Shown piece after piece: positions 1 to 10,445 of a DNA stretch of 64,000 nucleotides (position 1 is the stretch's first letter; each line of letters opens with the position of its first letter). The notes under the pieces are model-generated. The model did not search any database, was not told the DNA's origin, and was given only the letters and a program-made list of their open reading frames with translations. Source of the DNA: Andrena cerasifolii (lineage: Eukaryota > Arthropoda > Insecta > Hymenoptera > Andrenidae); NCBI RefSeq assembly GCF_050908995.1, contig NC_135118.1, positions 6,200,001-6,264,000 on the forward strand. The letters are read 5' to 3'. A program made the position numbers and the translations under genes.

Positions 1-1811
1 ATCCTCGTGGAACTCGTTGAACGGTTCCAAGTGGTACCGGGTGACGTCGTCGCGATTTCCTTGCACACGACCGCCGTTTTAGCGCGTCCCGAGGTAATGG
101 TCGTTTCTTGTAAAGAAGTTAATTGGTTCCTGTGAGAAGCCACTCTGCGCGGACTCGTGACATCGGCGCTGTTCCTGTTCCACGATTTTCACCGCTCGTT
201 TAACCGCGAGCCGCCAGACAACGGGCGACGTCTAAATTATTCGATTTCCTTCCCTTTAGGTGCGTTCGAGAGAGGCCTCGCTGGACAACGCGACCCACAA
301 ACGAAACGTTCAACTCGTGCGTTGAGTGGTGTTGGTCCTCTGTGCTCCTGGGCATAGAGCAGGCATTTCAGCAGCTTCCTCTTTGCCCCTCGGAATTCAC
401 TGCGTTGCCAAATAGGGATCTCGTCACGTCCCTGCCAGCTTTCCAGCGTTTTCGTTGCGACACAGCAACGATCCCTCGCGAAGCACGTCGTCGGCAAGAA
501 TCGTGCTGGAAATCGCGGCGACACGCATAGGTACACGCGTGGTGTCGTGCAACGAAACGCACACGATGCACACTGGCGGTATCGCCGTTCGCCCGCTCGA
601 GTAGGTGCTGCTCCTCCGGTAATTTTAGCCGGATCTGCATATTTTAACACGAAAACTTCCGTCGATCATTATCCTCGCCGCGACTCGGCCAACCTGCGGC
701 TCTACGGCCGCCGTTCGCATTCGCTTTGTGCCCGGCCGTCATGGCGTAGCCACGCGATCCGTTTGACGGGAAATCGTTGCACCCTGACCTGCACCCACGC
801 GAGGAAAGTGTCGGTGGCCGGCAGGTGGCGGAAAATGGGTCTCCAGAGCGAGCAATCGCCGCGTAGGATCGAAAGGTGAAATTAACCTGTACGTGTTCCG
901 TGCGAGGAACAAGCAGAAGGGAAAATTCGTTCCCCCGCGTTCCTCGTCCATTCATCTGTTGGTTCATTCGGAGTAGCTAATCGAAGTGGAGGAGAATGGA
1001 CACCGAGGAGATTGCAGATGGTCGATATACTGTTGCAATTTAATAAGAACCGTTGCCGAAACGCCTGGCAGCCCCCGCGCAAACAGAGCAACGCGAAATT
1101 ACCGTCGGCTCGCATGACGACGTATTATTGTCGGGCGAATTCGTTTATTTTAAAATTACCTGTTGATGGCCGCGAGATACTCTCTCGCCGGCGAGGTATC
1201 GGTGCGCTTTATCTGCACGCACCGTGCCCCTCGCCCGCCCCTTATATCGCGGCCCCACCAACCTGTTTACAACGAGCACGACTCGGGTCACCGTTATAAG
1301 AACCTCGCCGGCCACGAACACGGCCGTGCTTAATTGTAATAACTATAATTAGCACCACTTATCCGGCCGATAAAGAACTAAAGCGTCGAGGAGGGGAGGG
1401 GCGTTGAGCTAGCGGCGCGAATCGTGATCGCGGCTACTGAAAGATGTAGGTACGGACCGTCACGGGACGAGGAAAAATCCACGGGGCCTTATTGAACCGG
1501 TTAACTGTTCCGTGCCGCCGACTTTTACGCCCCCGCCCCCTCCCCTCCTTCGTGTTCGATTATCGAGGATAGAGGGGCAGTTAACCCCCCGACCGAGCGC
1601 ACTTGTAAGCTTCCATAGACCGAAGGAAGTTCCTGGGTTTTTAGATCGACTACCAATAGCAGCTGGTAGTGAAGTTTTGATGGAGCAGCGAGGCTGCTGG
1701 TAATTGTTGGACTTCTTCTGAGGATATGGTGAGATATTGTTTCTTATTAGTAGCAGGCGGGATGTAGGAAAGCTTCGAGGTGCACCTTGTAAAATTGTAG
1801 GTGAAAAACAG
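1..1811. other. Upstream intergenic sequence, no gene recognised
   Basis: This stretch is moderately GC-rich and CpG-containing. The open frames here (up to about 137 codons on the minus strand between 237 and 650) overlap each other in several frames and match no family I recognise, so I treat them as chance frames. No repeat with clear ends was seen. Being upstream of the Iroquois exon 1, it may hold distal regulatory DNA, but nothing in the sequence shows that directly. Confidence 0.5.
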
Positions 1812-1879
1812 ATCCTCGGGCGGTGGGACTCGAACCCGAGATCTGCGGGTCCTCCGCGTGCTGACCTGTCGCGTTAACC
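1812..1879 (-). pseudogene. tRNA-like sequence lacking its 5' acceptor strand
   Basis: Read on the minus strand, the segment has a perfect Pol III B-box/T-loop sequence (GGTTCGAGTCC inside GGGTTCGAGTCCC, 1825-1837). It is preceded by a possible anticodon stem (GCGG...CCGC) and a D-arm-like stretch (GTTAACGCGACAGGTCAGCA). A T5 run lies just past the 3' side (A-run at 1804-1808 on the + strand), as in Pol III terminators. The T stem pairs at only three of five positions. The 5' acceptor strand is replaced by an A/T-rich run at 1880-1900, so a cloverleaf cannot form. This is most likely a tRNA pseudogene or the tRNA-derived head of a SINE; the isotype cannot be assigned safely. Confidence 0.4.
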
Positions 1880-3567
1880 TCTTTTTTTATTTTTTTATAA
1901 CAAACGTTTATTGTGCCAGAAGAAAGGAGAGTAATAAATAATAACAGGGGTAAGATAAACGTAACCAGAAATGTTTTTTGAGGGCGCAGTCTTCGGAAGT
2001 TAGACTAAAGGCTCCAACACTGGAGCACGCACAGTCTTACCGTTGTCTACTATTTAGATTGCACTTAATGCTATATTATTATATTTAAACCAGGCTTATG
2101 TAACTAACATTCGATCGTTGGGTATGTTGCACACCGAGGCACGGAACTGTTACATCAATCTTTAGCGTTTATACGAGCCGCGTTACCAATTCCCTAACGC
2201 CGACTCCCGAGGTTAGGTAGTCTTTTCCGAACTGAACTTAAGGGGGTACTCTAGTGTAACTGCTTGTTCTTCAACGCCATCTTCGGGAATCGCACCATAG
2301 ACCGTTCCCAAACGACGAGTGCCGACTCACATAACTTTCTTGTTGATCTCGCGAAGGGTAGATTCTCGCGGATAGTTGACAGCCCTTACACCCAATAATT
2401 CTAGAAAGCAGTGACAAATTACGTGCTTACCGACGTTAATACCACAATTTTATGTACCTATCTCCATCGCACCACTTCGAAGACAGTACCCAGCTACTCC
2501 ATTAATCCCACCATTTATCCAAAGCTAGAGCGATATAAACAGAAATTCACACCTCGACTGACAACCTCCCCTCGAAGAGGAACGCCTCAGGCACCCAAGC
2601 CGAAAACCCTGAAGAATTTCGCCAGGGGGACGTTACGTTTACAAGCAGCCCAGAAAGTAGCTCTTCCGAAAAGAACCCGTTGATTCTAATCGCCGCGGGA
2701 GCCAATAAAGTCCAATTATAAGGCCTCGCCACGGCGAACAGCGATGCACGATCTTCGAGTTTCGTGCCTGAGATACTTACGGCCGCAAGAAAGACGCCGT
2801 GATAGAGATAAGGGGCCAGCTGGCTGGTAAAAAGGGGCAGCCCCGCGAGTGAATCTCAACGAGCCTCGCGCGATTTGACTTCCCTCCTGTCCAGGCCTCT
2901 CGCGTAGGCCGCGCGTCTAGTTTGCGACCGGGTGATCCTCTTCCCCGTTTCCGAGAAGCGGGCCCCGATCGCAGCACTCGGCCGCGTCCATGTCGGCCCG
3001 CATTATGGATGCGTTATAATTACCTATTCATTTTCCATGGGCACGTAACATCGAGGCTCGCGCTGCTCGTGCTTTGCACCTGATTGCAGATAGAGGACGG
3101 CCAACGGACAGCCTGGAGAAGCTGCTCTCCGGCATTAGTGTGCATACACTCGCCTGTCGTCGATTACGCTCGCTCCAAGCCGCAGCTTCGTGAACGAGTG
3201 TGCGCGTGTTTTTCAGAGAAATCTGACCTGTAGCGATTAACGCGAGCGCCGGGTGTAATTCACGGGGGGTTGGATCGAAGAGTTGAGAAGTAGGTCCGCG
3301 AACACTTGGATTTCGAGTCACTAAAATGCCCTTCGTGATTAGTCAGCTCCGAGGAATTTGATTACCCGAGATCCCCGAGGCTCTCACGACCCAAGTTCTG
3401 GAAGTTAAGGCCGTTAGGGGCTGCAGGGAGAATCCCTCCGAGGGTGCGAACGAGTAGGAAATACGCTGATAATAATAAAACTTGTCCCATCGAGTCTCCA
3501 GCTCCATAAGCCTGTGATTTCTTTAGGTATATTTCTTCTATGACAATTTAGATCTGTGAATGGTATT
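1880..3567. other. Intergenic, AT-rich then CpG-rich; one MITE-end fragment
   Basis: No gene is seen. An isolated sequence TTAAGGGGGTACTCTAGTG near 2239-2257 matches the termini of the TTAAGGGGG element family at 12384, 29255 and 47307. No matching opposite end was found, so it is a fragment or solo end. From about 2760 to 3320 the base composition becomes CpG-rich without a recognisable coding frame. Confidence 0.45.
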
Positions 3568-3762
3568 GCCACTACTGTTGGACTCAGGATTTAATCTTGG
3601 GGGCGTGGAGTTGAAGGGATTAAAATATTTTTATAGAAAATTCAATAAAATTCATTAGGTGGTTATAAAAATTTATTTAAACAATACTTGTAATTCAGTT
3701 TCGTTTTCTTCTTACAACACCACTTCTTCGAGGGGTACCAGAGCCCCTTGGGCTACGTAACG
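3568..3762 (-). repeat. Short MITE-like repeat, copy 1
   Basis: This segment contains ACTCAGGATTTAATCTTGGG, then an AT-rich core with AATAAAATTCATTAGGTG. It ends with a degenerate sequence related to GACGTACCCAGAGAACCCC in inverted form. The same order of blocks, in the opposite orientation, occurs at 7571-7736, and a diverged third copy lies at about 56480-56670. Shared ends and core across three sites support a dispersed non-autonomous element. Its superfamily is not determined. Confidence 0.55.
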
Positions 3763-6700
3763 CCAACACCAAACACTTTCCACGCAAAACCCAGCGTTCG
3801 CACCAACTTGGACCTATCGGACGGCTCCCCTGTCGCCACAACGACGAATTACAAAGAAGTGCTGGCGCAGAGATGGACGGAGATTTCGACCGACGGCGGC
3901 GTCACGAAACACTCGTCAGCTCTTTGCAGATGGGCTGATATCAGCCATCGAATAGGACGTAACCGCATCGCGGTGACCGTATCGCTAACCATTACAAACA
4001 ATTTATAATAGCTCCGTGATGAACTTCTAATCGCGATACCGCCCGAACACATGCTTCGTTAGCTGCTCCTTTCTGAGCCACCCCCGTTCCCCGGGCCGCT
4101 GTCTCTGTTTTTCCGCTCTGCGTGCATCGTTTCCCGTGCACGCCACAATTGTGCAGCCGCGTCGACGCTTCACGCGAGCATAGATTCGGGAAACGGTGGT
4201 GGCGTGCGTATCTCGCGGGTCTCCAGCCCCGGCGAGGCACAATGAGCCGAGGGAGGTTCGAACGGGGTCGGAGGCAGGAGGCGCGCGGACACGCATATCT
4301 GTAGTCGCGGTTATGAAAGCGACTCGACAATTAGTCGCCGAGGCCCGATAATGTTTCCGCGTTGCGTCACACGGCCGGCAGAACCACGGTGGCTTTTGCG
4401 CTGCGCGCGGAACGAACGCGTTTGTCCTTTACGCGACGTCGGGAGACTGATTCGCGGTGAGGAAGCTCGACGAAACTAGAATAGAGATGGATCACTGACA
4501 GTGTCTACGTAGTGAAGTAGTCTGAAGGTTTGCTGTTGATCTTCTGAAACTGCAGGCATCAAATGCTCGTGAGCAATAGTGAATTCTCCTATAGCAAGGT
4601 AGATGGATCCGAATAGGACTATACCGAATATTCCAATGAATTATTCGTATTCAGAATTATTCGAATAATTACAGCACTAGTCAAGTTCTGTGAATTATGG
4701 ATATCTTGCAGTGTTAGGAACAGTAAATACACACGGAGTGTAAAGTATAACGATCCAAGTGGTTGTAGAAGCGTTTCCTATTCTCGGCGTAGATCGATGA
4801 AATCCTTCATCAAACCAGAGCTACAACACTCGCTATTTTCGAAGTGGCTTCTAGGAAATCGATTCAAAGGTAGATGTCCCCAGACTGCAGAAGTATCGAC
4901 TGTCCTGTTTGTTTATAAATAAAGTTCGATATCCGTGGGCGTCGATGTAGGTGTCCCCCGCGCATAAAGTATAAGGAGGTATCGCGACGCCCTTCGTCTT
5001 GCGGGGTAAAATGGAAATGCGTGGCAGCGGGAGGTATAGGCGAAACCCCGCGGTTTCGACTGTTTCGGCCAGGATCCACGGCGAGGGGAACCAGGAACGA
5101 GAGAGTAAGGAGGAGTTCTGGGCGAAAACACCCGTTCCCGGTCCTGCGTCGTGAAAAAGCCCCTGATTTATTTCCAGCGTAGGGGCTCGTTCCTCTTCGC
5201 ACGGGAAATGCGTCAGCCAACTTTGTCGTTTAACACTTTTATATCCGAAATCTGTATCGACTATATTCTCCGAGAATACTGCTGAGGTCACCGAGGCATT
5301 CTGAAGCAAACACTGCGCTTTGCAAATGTTATAAAGAGAAATCGAGCGACACCGCCAAGTTGGACACCAAAATAGCCACTGAAAGCACTTGACGTGCACC
5401 TGAACGATATTTAAAGGGTCACTTCGCGTTCCACCCTTGGAACATCTCTGCCATCGCGAGCCGAGGACGGCCAAAAATTCTTCCCTTCGAATTCGGAGCA
5501 CGAGGACCATCGCCGGAAGACTCGAAAGTCGAAACCGCTTCGGGATTCTTTTGGAGGCTGCGCTAGGCGCGCGGCAGAGCCTGGCCGGAGGAAAGGAAGG
5601 GAGAAGAAGAGGGCCGGGGTGAACGAGAAGGCAAGAGAGCGCCGCTCAGCGGCGCAGTTTATTTCGGTCGGGTTAATTAGTGTTGCCTCGCGAGGTTTAC
5701 GGTTGACATTTCGTTGGTCGTTCGTTCGTTCGTTCCTTCGTTCGTTCGTTCGTCGTTCCGCCGTATAGGAGGACGGGGAAGGTGAGGAGGAGGACAGACA
5801 AGGGGAGAGACCGGCTTTTTTACGGCAACATACTGGTCGGCCATACCGAGTGCTCAGGAGGAAGACGAAGTCGCCGCAAAGGAGCGGTGTGCATAGAGGA
5901 GGAGAAGAAGGAGAAGAAGAAGCAGCAGAAGCAGAAGAAGAAGAAGAAGAGGGCGAAGAACAAGGACGCCCCGGCCAATAAAACTGCAGTGCCCCTCGAA
6001 GGAGCACCGAAGGCGCCAGGGCAGTCTGGACCTCCCTTATTAGCTCCCCTCTTTCGATTTTTACCGTCCATACCTCAGGGTCCCCGCAACAACCTTTTGT
6101 TTTATCCTACGGTGTGAATATCGCACCGTTTTACGGCGTTCAGATTAGACCTTGCCTTTGTGATTCCGGCGCGGTGAGCCGACGATACGCTGTCGGAACA
6201 CTCGTTCCGGAGCACCGACAGCCTTGGACCCGTGCACTCTGACGGTTAAAGAGGGTAGAGTACTCCCAAACACGTTCGCGTTTACTACAGGACATCCTTG
6301 GACGTTGTTGAACCCTCTGTGCTACAGGAAGCCCTGAAGTTGTACACAATTTTTCAACTGTCTCTTATGGGATTCTCTTGTTCGAGCCTTCGACTGGCTA
6401 AGTGGGTCTTCTTCGAAGTCTCCTGTACGCAAGGATCACCGTAGGTACATAGCTCTTTGCATTGCTTCGAAACAACACCTGTCGACATACCTACACGAAG
6501 ACCTAGATACCACGGAGTCAGCGATCACACTCCATAAAACTCGGATCTTTAACGTTCTACTGTTTCTCATGGGTGTGGAACGTTAAGGAGCAGGGGATGT
6601 GGCGTCTGAAAGCACGAAGTCCCACCGATAAGTTCGTAATTCCGTGTTGACCGGGCAGTTTACGGCCCGATGGGGCCCGGTGTACCCCGATTTCCCTGTT

Positions 6701-7570
6701 TCGCCTGGAATTAGGTAGTTTGAAATGTTTCCCTCGTTAGGCCGGGGGCCGAGTGCTCTCTTAGCCGGGAGAGAGAGAACGAGTAACGAATTACAAGGCC
6801 CCGACGAACGGAAGGAGAGATAAGGGAGAGAGGGGCCTTACCTAACTGGGTCGAGGGTGAAACAAAGGAGGGACGGTGAAAAGGGGGACAGAGGAGATGA
6901 ACGAGTAGCGAGGTAGGCGGATGGTTTGCTGCCTTATTAAGCAGTCTTATCGCTAGAGACAGCCTGGCCCGACACGGCCGTTTAACTTTTACTCGACCTG
7001 CAAACAAGTAGTGGACACACTGGCCAGCGAGATAGGGCTCGGCGAGGTACCCTCTCGCCTGCTACGAACCCTCGGCCTTATCACAGCTGAAAAACTTGAC
7101 GGCTGTAAACACGAGACGACGCTGCAACTGGCCTCCAGATACTACCCGTGAGATTTACAGCGCGTCTTTAAACGGCGTTAACTACGCGGCGGGATATTTA
7201 AGCGTTGCTTAACAGGAGCACTAGCCGATCCACGATTCGTGGACCTCGCGCGTACTGTTCGAGGAACTCGAGCGCTCACCGTGCGTTGCTCCACGGGTCT
7301 TCTCGAGAACGAATCTCCTTTCGAGAAACCATTACTCTACGATTTCGACTCATCCCCTCACAAGGGATCGACCAGTACAGGACGAGCCTGCGGTAGAATC
7401 TAAAGTATCTTCATTGCTTTCGTGGGGCGGATGGAATTATCAGAGCACTTTGACTGTTCTTTGCCTCGTGGGTAATTCCTAGGTACTAATGTTTTCTGTG
7501 CTTTATTCGCTACATTTCATTCCCTGGAAAGGTTGATCCCCTGAAAATGTTAATAACGGAATACTTTATG
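3763..7570. other. Intergenic sequence with simple repeats, no gene recognised
   Basis: No family-level coding match was found. The longest open frame (219 codons, minus strand, 4851-5510) is low in recognisable motifs and overlaps other frames, so I do not call it. A CGTT/TTCG tetranucleotide microsatellite lies at about 5718-5756. A purine-rich GAA/GAG/CAG tract lies at about 5895-5960. Short GAATTATTCG palindromes occur near 4637-4672. The 5.5-6.1 kb region is strongly purine/pyrimidine-skewed. Confidence 0.5.
5718..5756. repeat. CGTT tetranucleotide microsatellite
   Basis: Roughly nine imperfect tandem copies of a TTCG/CGTT unit, interrupted once by a CCTT variant. Confidence 0.85.
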
Positions 7571-7736
7571 GCAGTGACGTACCCAGAGAACCCCAAGTGG
7601 AGGGAAAGAAAACTAGATTTTAGTCTTTAGAAAAATTTCTATAATCACCTAATGAATTTTATTCAATTTGCATTGATAATATTATCATCCCTTCAAGTCG
7701 GCTCCCCTCAAGGTTAAATCCTGAGTGCGCCACTGC
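7571..7736 (+). repeat. Short MITE, copy 2 (166 bp, inverted ends)
   Basis: The left end GCAGTGACGTACCCAG and the right end CTGAGTGCGCCACTGC are imperfect inverted repeats. The core includes CACCTAATGAATTTTATTC and is shared in reverse complement with 3568-3762. No coding capacity. This copy best defines the family's boundaries. Confidence 0.65.
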
Positions 7737-7942
7737 TTTAGGGTTCCTTCCTGCGACCATTAGGGGAGACCGGGGCTAGTTGTTACAGTTTTCAGTTTTT
7801 TATTTGTTTTTGCATTATGAGTAACATAATTATATTTTCTTGGAAGAAAGTAAATGTATTAATGGTAAGAATCTATTACATGAAATATACAATAAAAAAT
7901 CTATTTTAAAAATAATAAAAAAAACTACTGAAATCAGTTGCA

Positions 7943-8321
7943 CTAATTATCGTCGTCCGTTTCATATGGGGACTCGTGTCTATTATTTGTGGTGGTTTTA
8001 TTTCTCATCTGCCTTTTCTTTACTGTATGTTTTTTTTTTATTTTTATGTCGTCAGTTTCCTTTTTAAAACTTTTTAATAAAATCTTTTTAGGTTTTGATT
8101 TTTTACTTTTCGTTTTTTCCTTTAACAGTTGTTCCTGTCGTACGGATTCTCTTACTGGCGTGTTTCTTAAAATTTCTGATTTCATCTCCTTTCTTCGTAG
8201 AATCGTGGTCTTTTTCCGCTACAGGATACGGTCTTACTTGTTCAGAAGTTACATGTGGTTGACATGAGTTGGCAAAACTTGTAGACGGTTCGGACGTATC
8301 AATAATTATAGACTGGGGCAC
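7943..8321 (-). pseudogene. Fragment of pogo/Tigger-like transposase C-terminus, frameshifted
   Basis: One minus-strand frame (8321 to about 8190) reads ...VTSEQVRPYPVAEKDHDSTK and a second frame (8185 to 7943) reads MKSEILRNTPVRES. Together they follow the order seen in insect pogo/Tigger-like DDE transposases, where a 'RP(F/Y)PKA' segment is followed by a basic stretch and an 'ILTDTPEK'-like motif. The shift between frames lies near 8185-8195. The catalytic domain and the N-terminal DNA-binding domain are absent, so this is a relic. The assignment rests on recalled family motifs and was not tested by search. Confidence 0.55.
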
Positions 8322-8420
8322 TATTATATTGTGAGGAGATTCCGCCTCGATTATAGTTTCATCTCACAGTGACTCGTGGTAACTAAAGGGTTAAATTAAT
8401 AAATTAATTACTAAATACAA

Positions 8421-8492
8421 TGTAACAACATGCCTCTTTCCCTCTGTAACAATATGCCGCTTGTCTTTTGTAACAACTTGCCCCGGTTGACA
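8421..8492 (+). repeat. Three 24-bp subterminal repeats
   Basis: TGTAACAACATGCC, TGTAACAATATGCC and TGTAACAACTTGCC start exactly 24 bp apart. The motif is the same one found next to the element's termini, so these are plausible transposase-binding sites of copy A. Confidence 0.7.
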
Positions 8493-8795
8493 CCATTGTG
8501 TATAAAAAGCTATAAGTCCCTACCAGTTTGGTGTATTCTCACGTTCTTGGTACGAATCTGCAGCTAAAGGAACACTGATTCAAACGTGGTATATTAATTT
8601 ACATACATTTATCTGTCTGTTCGGTAGAAAACATTGAAGTACAAAGAGAAAAGTTACAATTAGTACCGAAAGCACAAAAAACTGTAATAAAGTGACAACG
8701 CGTGAACCTAGTACAAACAAACAACATACACAACCGTGTATGGTTGAAACACATCAACAATCTGCCCCTGTAACATCTACCCCCGGTCTCCCCTA

Positions 8796-9557
8796 CCGCA
8801 TTTCTTATGGATCCTTCTAAAAACACCCACTATAATTTTTATTTCCCTTTGTCGCGAGAGTTCTGTCGAATCAAGGGCAATTCACTTGCGGGCCAGTTTC
8901 ACCGGTAATCCTGCAGCCACGAGACTCGCGTTCCGTGAGTTCTGGACCGTTGGGAGCTCCCTCGCGGCTCGATGCCGCCGGCAAAATATTTACCGCGCAA
9001 AGAAGATGTCACGGCGAACGGGGCGAGGCACCCTTTTGCGGTAGGACAGGGGTAAACAAAGGTGTACGCGCGAGCGGAGGAGGAACGGGATTAAACGGGT
9101 TATTGTGTGGTTTTGACGGGTCGCCGTGACTCCTTGAAAGGGAGTCGTGGCACGAGACGAGTCGCAAACGAGACGGGGGCCACGGTCCTCTCCCTCTGAA
9201 AAAGGGCACATTATGTCGACGACTGTTCGTCGAGGGGGCGTGATCGGCAGGTCACTAGGTTTACGCAGCGCAATAAATCATTCCAACGGCCCCAGCCGTC
9301 CCTGGGCTCAGGTACGGGGCCCTCTGAAGGGATCCTTATCTCCCAAGGACCTCGTCGACCTGTCAGCTAATCCTATTAGCGGCACTGAATCTTGCGCTGC
9401 GACGCAACTGCTATTTTTCCAGTTTCTCCCGAGCCTCCTCCGCGTCGCGCTACTTCGCTCCCTTGCCAACGTTTCCGTTTGCACCCCGAGCAACGGCCGA
9501 GGGACGTTTTCGTTCTAGACGCGACGCAGCGGATCTAAATAAGTACTTCTCTTTAGC
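8796..9557. other. Intergenic spacer, no gene recognised
   Basis: CpG-rich sequence between two DNA transposons. Several overlapping short frames occur on both strands, none recognisable. Its last 8 bases (TCTTTAGC) form the left target-site copy of the hAT-like element that follows. Confidence 0.45.
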
Positions 9558-10392
9558 TAGGGGTTGCAATCCCGCAAGACGGGATTCTGGTCCGCGCAAT
9601 TTCTGAGTCCCGCATGTGTTGAATAGGAGCTGCGGAATCCCGCAGGACCTGCGGGACTGCGTGTGTAACCAAAATGGCGCGAACGTTGAACTATCTCGAA
9701 ACGTGCAATGAGAGACGAGCGGCAAGCGCGATGTTGCTTTGTTTCGCGACTCTGCGCCCCTCAATTTTTCCGTCGCCGTCTCACGCGTGGTTCATCTTGT
9801 TTAAGGGGTCAGACCACCTTGGCCGGGTCAAGAAATACTGCATCTTTGGGGATTTATTTCTGAGCGACAAAAACACTTTTTTCGATAAAAATTTGTCAAT
9901 AGACACACTATTGGATAATATAGACAATTTCTTTTCTCGCTTTTTCTGATGAACAGGTTTCCGAAACAAATTTTAACAGTAGAATATTAAATAAAACTAA
10001 GTTGTCTGTGGCCCGACAATTAATTTTCGATTTTTAATTTTTAAACTGAGTTATTATAGCGTAAATAAAATCCATTTGGTTACACACGAAAATAAGCTTT
10101 GCGTTTTAAAGAGCAGCTATTTTGTTACTTTTCAACCAATCGAAAAGATTAATCGTCGGATGATACACAACTTAGTTTTATTTAAAGTTCTATTGCTAGG
10201 TGTTTTAAGTTAAATATACGTTCAGATTTTGTTTTTCTTCAATTGATCTTGATTTTTACGATTAAATATGATTATCTCAGTAAATAAAGTTTGTTTCCTT
10301 ATTAAATGGATATAGATTTAGCAACCAAATACTTAATCCCGCGGGATTGAAAGTAACGCGGGATTGAAAGTAACGCGGGATTGCAACCCCTA
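9558..10392. mobile_element. hAT-like non-autonomous element with 8-bp target duplication
   Basis: The ends TAGGGGTTGCAATCCCGC and GCGGGATTGCAACCCCTA are near-perfect inverted repeats bounding 835 bp. The flanks are TCTTTAGC (9550-9557) and TCTTTAAC (10393-10400), an 8-bp target-site duplication with one difference, as expected for hAT superfamily elements. Near the right end a 17-bp unit GCGGGATTGAAAGTAAC is present twice and then merges into the terminus (10341, 10358, 10375). GCGGGAT-type words also cluster near the left end. No transposase remnant was seen. Confidence 0.7.
10341..10390 (+). repeat. 17-bp direct repeats at the hAT-like element end
   Basis: GCGGGATTGAAAGTAAC occurs twice in tandem, followed by a third unit GCGGGATTGCAACCCC that is the terminal inverted repeat itself. 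This arrangement looks like a terminus duplicated inward. Confidence 0.85.
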
Positions 10393-10445
10393 TCTTTAAC
10401 CTCTGGTAGAGTTCTGACAACATAAATTTTTAAAATTACTTTGAG

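Larger units (their letters stand above)
7761..8795 (-). mobile_element. Decayed DNA transposon, TAGGGGAGACC family copy A
   Basis: The 1,035-bp element has inverted ends: TAGGGGAGACCGGGGCTAGT at the left and the complementary GGTCTCCCCTA at the right, with TA at both edges. Three direct copies of a TGTAACAAxxTGCC motif start at 8421, 8445 and 8469, an exact 24-bp period. The same motif occurs inside both termini. The minus strand retains part of a transposase C-terminal region (separate entry). Related ends occur at 24644-25843, 39845-42223 and 62496, with a variant at 10446-11646. The size, TA flanks and protein remnant suggest a pogo/Tigger-like element of the Tc1/mariner superfamily. Confidence 0.75.

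Noticed and set aside
4851..5510. 219-codon open frame on the minus strand
   Set aside because: No recognisable domain or signal; overlapping shorter frames occur and there is no supporting splice or start context. Best explained as chance.
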